From an uncultured Methylobacillus sp. (lineage in GTDB: Bacteria > Pseudomonadota > Gammaproteobacteria > Burkholderiales > Methylophilaceae): a stretch of DNA of 8,665 nucleotides. Positions 5,322 through 8,665 of the stretch are shown here, one piece after another. The notes under the pieces are model-generated. The model was not told the DNA's origin. It did no database searches and saw only the letters and a list, made by a program, of their open reading frames with translations. The stretch's first letter is position 1, and each line of letters starts with the position of its first letter. Position numbers and translations under genes: made by a program. The DNA lies in the NCBI GenBank assembly GCA_946478865.1, contig CAMLDO010000055.1, forward strand, positions 1 to 8,665, written 5' to 3'.

Positions 5322-6487
5322 CAGAACCCTGTCCTTCCGGCGCGATGAGTGAAGAAAATGCCACTCGGAGCGGCTGCCGGCAGCTCGGCCAGCTTTTCCA
5401 GGCGGGCGGTGTCATAGACGGTCACCTTGCTGTCGTCGCGCGAAGAAACCCAGACGTTCTCGCCGCGCGGCGTGAATTCGAGATGCAATACGGCGCGCCC
5501 CGGCTCCAGCGTGCGCAGAACTTGTCCGCTTTCGGTGTCGATGACCTGCACGTGCTGATTGTCGGGAAAAGCGAAACTGACCCACACCTGCCGCCCATCC
5601 GGCCGGGCGATGGCGAATACCGGCTGTCCAACAAGCGGGATACGCCCCACTTCCTGCCAGGTTTGCGTATCGACTACCAGCACTTCATGGCGGCCGATGG
5701 CGGGTAGATAGGCCCGGGTGCCAGCCACAGCCCATCCGCGCAAATGGGGCATCTTGTACACCGGCAGCTTCTGCTCGCCGCGCCCGTAACCATCGAGAAT
5801 GCGGCGCACTCCCTGCTCGGGATGCCACAAATCGAGCAGCGCCAATCCATCCTCGCCGAACAGGCCGGCGATGTAATAGCGGCCGTCCGGAGTGATCAGG
5901 CCGTCATAAGGCTGTTCCCCCGCAGAGAATCGAGTAATGGCGGGATGTGCGGGATCGGCTATGTCGGCCACCCAGATTTCGCCGGCATCGTACAGGCTGA
6001 ACACGAAACGATTGCCCGGCGCATCGGCCAGGCCGACGACCTTGGATAACTGGCCTTCGCCATAAACTGCGGGAATATCGGCTATTGGAGCCAGTGTTGC
6101 CGCATCGAATATCTTGACGCCGCCCGGCGCGTAGTTTTGCGCCGCGACGAACCTTCCATCCTGCGAAATCGCGCCGCCGATGCTGTTGCCGGCCTGCATC
6201 ACGCGCCGCTCGATCTTACGCAGCAGCAGGTCGACCTTGGTCAGGCCGCCATCGCGCCCGAATACGAAGGCATAGCGTCCATCCCGCGCATACACCACCG
6301 AGGCATGCGTCAGATCGCCCAGCCCGCTTACGCTGCCGAGGGAAGCGCGTGCCGTGGTACTGACCACCTGTACCCGCCCCGCGTCGCGCTCGATCACCAC
6401 GCCCAGATCGCCGGTACCGCGCGGCTGAACTCCAGCACAGCCCGAGATGGCGATACTTGCCGCGATCGCCAGCCAGCTAACGCGCAT
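5321..6487 (-). CDS. nirF: Heme d1 biosynthesis lipoprotein NirF
   Basis: NirF is an eight-bladed propeller without a heme c domain that binds a late d1 intermediate on the periplasmic side and works with NirN and NirS. It has 388 residues, normal for the family. Residues 1-17 are a lipoprotein signal with lipobox ISGC and modified Cys C17, so it should be anchored to a membrane, as described in Pseudomonas; the Paracoccus protein is soluble. LTHASVVYARDGRY (59-72, with H61) aligns with the d1-iron His segments of NirS and NirN. KMPHLRGW, holding a second conserved His, matches GMPHLGSG of NirN. The ATG at 6487 overlaps the nirC stop by 11 bases and has GAAGGGA seven bases upstream. The stop overlaps nirDL. 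NirF is essential for d1 formation in known systems; its exact reaction is less settled than that of NirN. Confidence 0.94.
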   Translation of the reverse strand: MRVSWLAIAASIAISGCAGVQPRGTGDLGVVIERDAGRVQVVSTTARASLGSVSGLGDLTHASVVYARDGRYAFVFGRDGGLTKVDLLLRKIERRVMQAGNSIGGAISQDGRFVAAQNYAPGGVKIFDAATLAPIADIPAVYGEGQLSKVVGLADAPGNRFVFSLYDAGEIWVADIADPAHPAITRFSAGEQPYDGLITPDGRYYIAGLFGEDGLALLDLWHPEQGVRRILDGYGRGEQKLPVYKMPHLRGWAVAGTRAYLPAIGRHEVLVVDTQTWQEVGRIPLVGQPVFAIARPDGRQVWVSFAFPDNQHVQVIDTESGQVLRTLEPGRAVLHLEFTPRGENVWVSSRDDSKVTVYDTARLEKLAELPAAAPSGIFFTHRAGRTGF

Positions 6488-6860
6488 TCGGAAATCCCTT
6501 CAATAATTGATTCACAATCCAGTCCGCCTCTTCCTCGGTAAGGAAGTCCGACCAGGGCGGCATCGCACCTCCCGCCCGACCGTGCAGTATGGTTTCACGC
6601 AGGCTTTCCGGCACCTTGTCCCGGAGGCTTTCCGGCTGTAGCGACGGCCCCAGGCCGCCTTTCAGCTTGCCGCCATGACAGGATCCGCAGTCGTTGCGTA
6701 CCAGGCGGACAATCTCCGCCTGACGCTCGGGCCGGATGCCCTCTTCTGCCCAGCCGGCAAGGCTGGGCATCAATGCCAGAAAAAGCGCCGCCCGCCCCCA
6801 TGACGATGTGGACCCGCCGTCATGGGGGCGCGGGCGACGTGCTACAGGGAAAGTATCCAT
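6477..6860 (-). CDS. nirC: Small periplasmic c-type cytochrome NirC
   Basis: This 127-residue monoheme cytochrome c sits at the nirC position between nirM and nirF. NirC is thought to carry electrons for late d1 maturation (perhaps from NirN) or for nitrite reduction; its role is less firmly established than that of its neighbours. A hydrophobic segment (about 23-37, RAALFLALMPSLAGWA) is the core of a Sec signal, after an unusually long basic N-region. The heme site is CGSCH (C58, C61, H62), and the likely Met ligand is M100 in GGAMPPW. The ATG at 6860 is the only usable start before the signal core; it overlaps nirM by 19 bases and lacks a clear Shine-Dalgarno. A 13-bp inverted repeat covers codons 11-23. 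Weak initiation plus this hairpin suggest low expression coupled to nirM. Confidence 0.88.
   Translation of the reverse strand: MDTFPVARRPRPHDGGSTSSWGRAALFLALMPSLAGWAEEGIRPERQAEIVRLVRNDCGSCHGGKLKGGLGPSLQPESLRDKVPESLRETILHGRAGGAMPPWSDFLTEEEADWIVNQLLKGFPNAR
6793..6830. repeat. Perfect 13-bp inverted repeat at the nirM-nirC junction
   Basis: The arms are CGCCCCCATGACG (6793-6805) and CGTCATGGGGGCG (6818-6830), separated by 12 bases. In the minus-strand mRNA it forms a very GC-rich hairpin starting 12 bases past the nirM stop and about 30 bases into nirC. There is no following U-tract, so it is not a standard intrinsic terminator. It could stop 3'-to-5' decay and so stabilise the nirSM message, hinder nirC translation, or cause partial termination. 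It lies in codons for the poorly conserved N-region of the NirC signal peptide, where sequence is freest to adopt such a structure. Confidence 0.75.
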
Positions 6861-7156
6861 TCGACGACGTGCTTGAACTCGTCATCGCTCAGCTTGCCCG
6901 CATTGGGCGGCATGGGCATCGGCCCCCAGGCGCCGCTGCCGCCGTCCTTGACTTTCTTGATCAGGGCCGCCTCCATGTTCTTGCCCTTGTACTTGGCCGA
7001 GACATCCTTGAACGACGGGCCGAGGATTTTCTTGTCGGTGCTGTGACAGGCAACGCAACCGGCCTTTTGCAGCAAGGGGGCGACGTCGGCCGCATGGGCC
7101 GTCGGAGCGGCCATGAAGAACGCGCCGGACAGCAAGGCGGCGAGCAATGTTTTCAT
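6842..7156 (-). CDS. nirM: Cytochrome c551 NirM, electron donor to nitrite reductase
   Basis: NirM is a small soluble periplasmic cytochrome c that delivers electrons to the heme c of NirS. The product has 104 residues. MKTLLAALLSGAFFMAAP is the main part of a Sec signal, probably cut after AHA at residue 22, leaving a mature protein of about 82 residues, the usual c551 size. The heme site is CVACH (C34, C37, H38). GPMPMPPN (79-85) holds the Met ligand, M82 by comparison with Pseudomonas c551, which has GPIPMPPN. I chose the ATG at 7156 over one at 7180 because it gives a proper signal peptide and has AAAGGAG eight bases before it. The gene starts 13 bases after the nirS stop and overlaps nirC by 19 bases, so it is co-transcribed with nirS. 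Confidence 0.93.
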   Translation of the reverse strand: MKTLLAALLSGAFFMAAPTAHAADVAPLLQKAGCVACHSTDKKILGPSFKDVSAKYKGKNMEAALIKKVKDGGSGAWGPMPMPPNAGKLSDDEFKHVVEWILSL

Positions 7157-7164
7157 ACTGAAAT

Positions 7165-7169
7165 CTCCT

Positions 7170-7171
<2 letters not shown>
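7165..7171 (-). promoter_or_regulatory. Ribosome binding site of nirM
   Basis: The minus strand reads AAAGGAG, a near-ideal Shine-Dalgarno, with eight bases between GGAG and the ATG at 7156. It overlaps the TAA stop of nirS (7172-7170), so ribosomes finishing nirS are placed to restart on nirM. It decides the nirM start in favour of 7156. Confidence 0.85.

Positions 7172-8665
<1,494 letters not shown>

Noticed and set aside
4314..5348. A 344-residue plus-strand open frame opposite nirDL
   Set aside because: It is antisense to a well-conserved gene in GC-rich DNA, where long shadow frames are common. Its product shows no recognisable motif and it has no clear ribosome site.
6793..6830. Rho-independent terminator between nirM and nirC
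   Set aside because: The stem is strong, but no U-tract follows on the transcribed strand and the sequence is inside the nirC frame, so it is reported as a hairpin of unknown role.

Overview
The window is one continuous, almost gap-free stretch of a denitrification locus. Every supported gene lies on the minus strand, so transcription runs from base 8665 towards base 1. In transcription order it holds the 3' part of nirS (cytochrome cd1 nitrite reductase), nirM (cytochrome c551), nirC (c-type cytochrome), nirF, a nirD-nirL fusion, nirG, nirH, nirJ and nirN. A 262-bp AT-rich regulatory gap follows, then the 5' part of norC (cytochrome c subunit of nitric oxide reductase). The window cuts nirS at its CXXCH heme site and norC about a dozen codons before its expected end.

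The host is a denitrifying proteobacterium. The GC-rich coding sequence, the Pseudomonas-like NirS, NirM and NorC, the fused NirDL and the compact nirSMCF-DL-GHJN order suggest a betaproteobacterium (Rhodocyclales or Nitrosomonadales type). The lineage is an inference from memory of families and gene order, not a database result.

Layout: bases 7170-8665 and 6842-7156 encode the abundant periplasmic enzyme NirS and an electron donor. Bases 667-6860 encode the heme d1 factory. NirDL, NirG and NirH are siroheme decarboxylase-type proteins with four domains in three polypeptides. NirJ is the radical SAM enzyme that replaces two propionates by oxo groups. NirF and NirN are periplasmic d1-binding propellers for late steps, and NirC is a small periplasmic cytochrome c. 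Together they make and deliver the d1 cofactor of NirS. NorC then begins the operon that removes the NO made by NirS. The genes are packed with ATGA, TGATG or 10-20 bp overlaps, indicating translational coupling.

The non-canonical signals are regulatory or compositional. (1) A perfect 13-bp inverted repeat sits at the nirM-nirC junction and may set the ratio of enzyme to cofactor-synthesis proteins. (2) An FNR/DNR-type box before norC has a matching -10 at class II spacing. (3) A separate upstream AT-rich block holds an NsrR-like sequence, a perfect 9-bp dyad and a possible second promoter. (4) nirE, the uroporphyrinogen III methyltransferase gene found between nirJ and nirN in Pseudomonas, is absent. 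I see no mobile elements, CRISPR arrays, tRNA or rRNA genes and no wholly undescribed system: this is a recognisable nir-nor cluster with some regulatory points worth testing.
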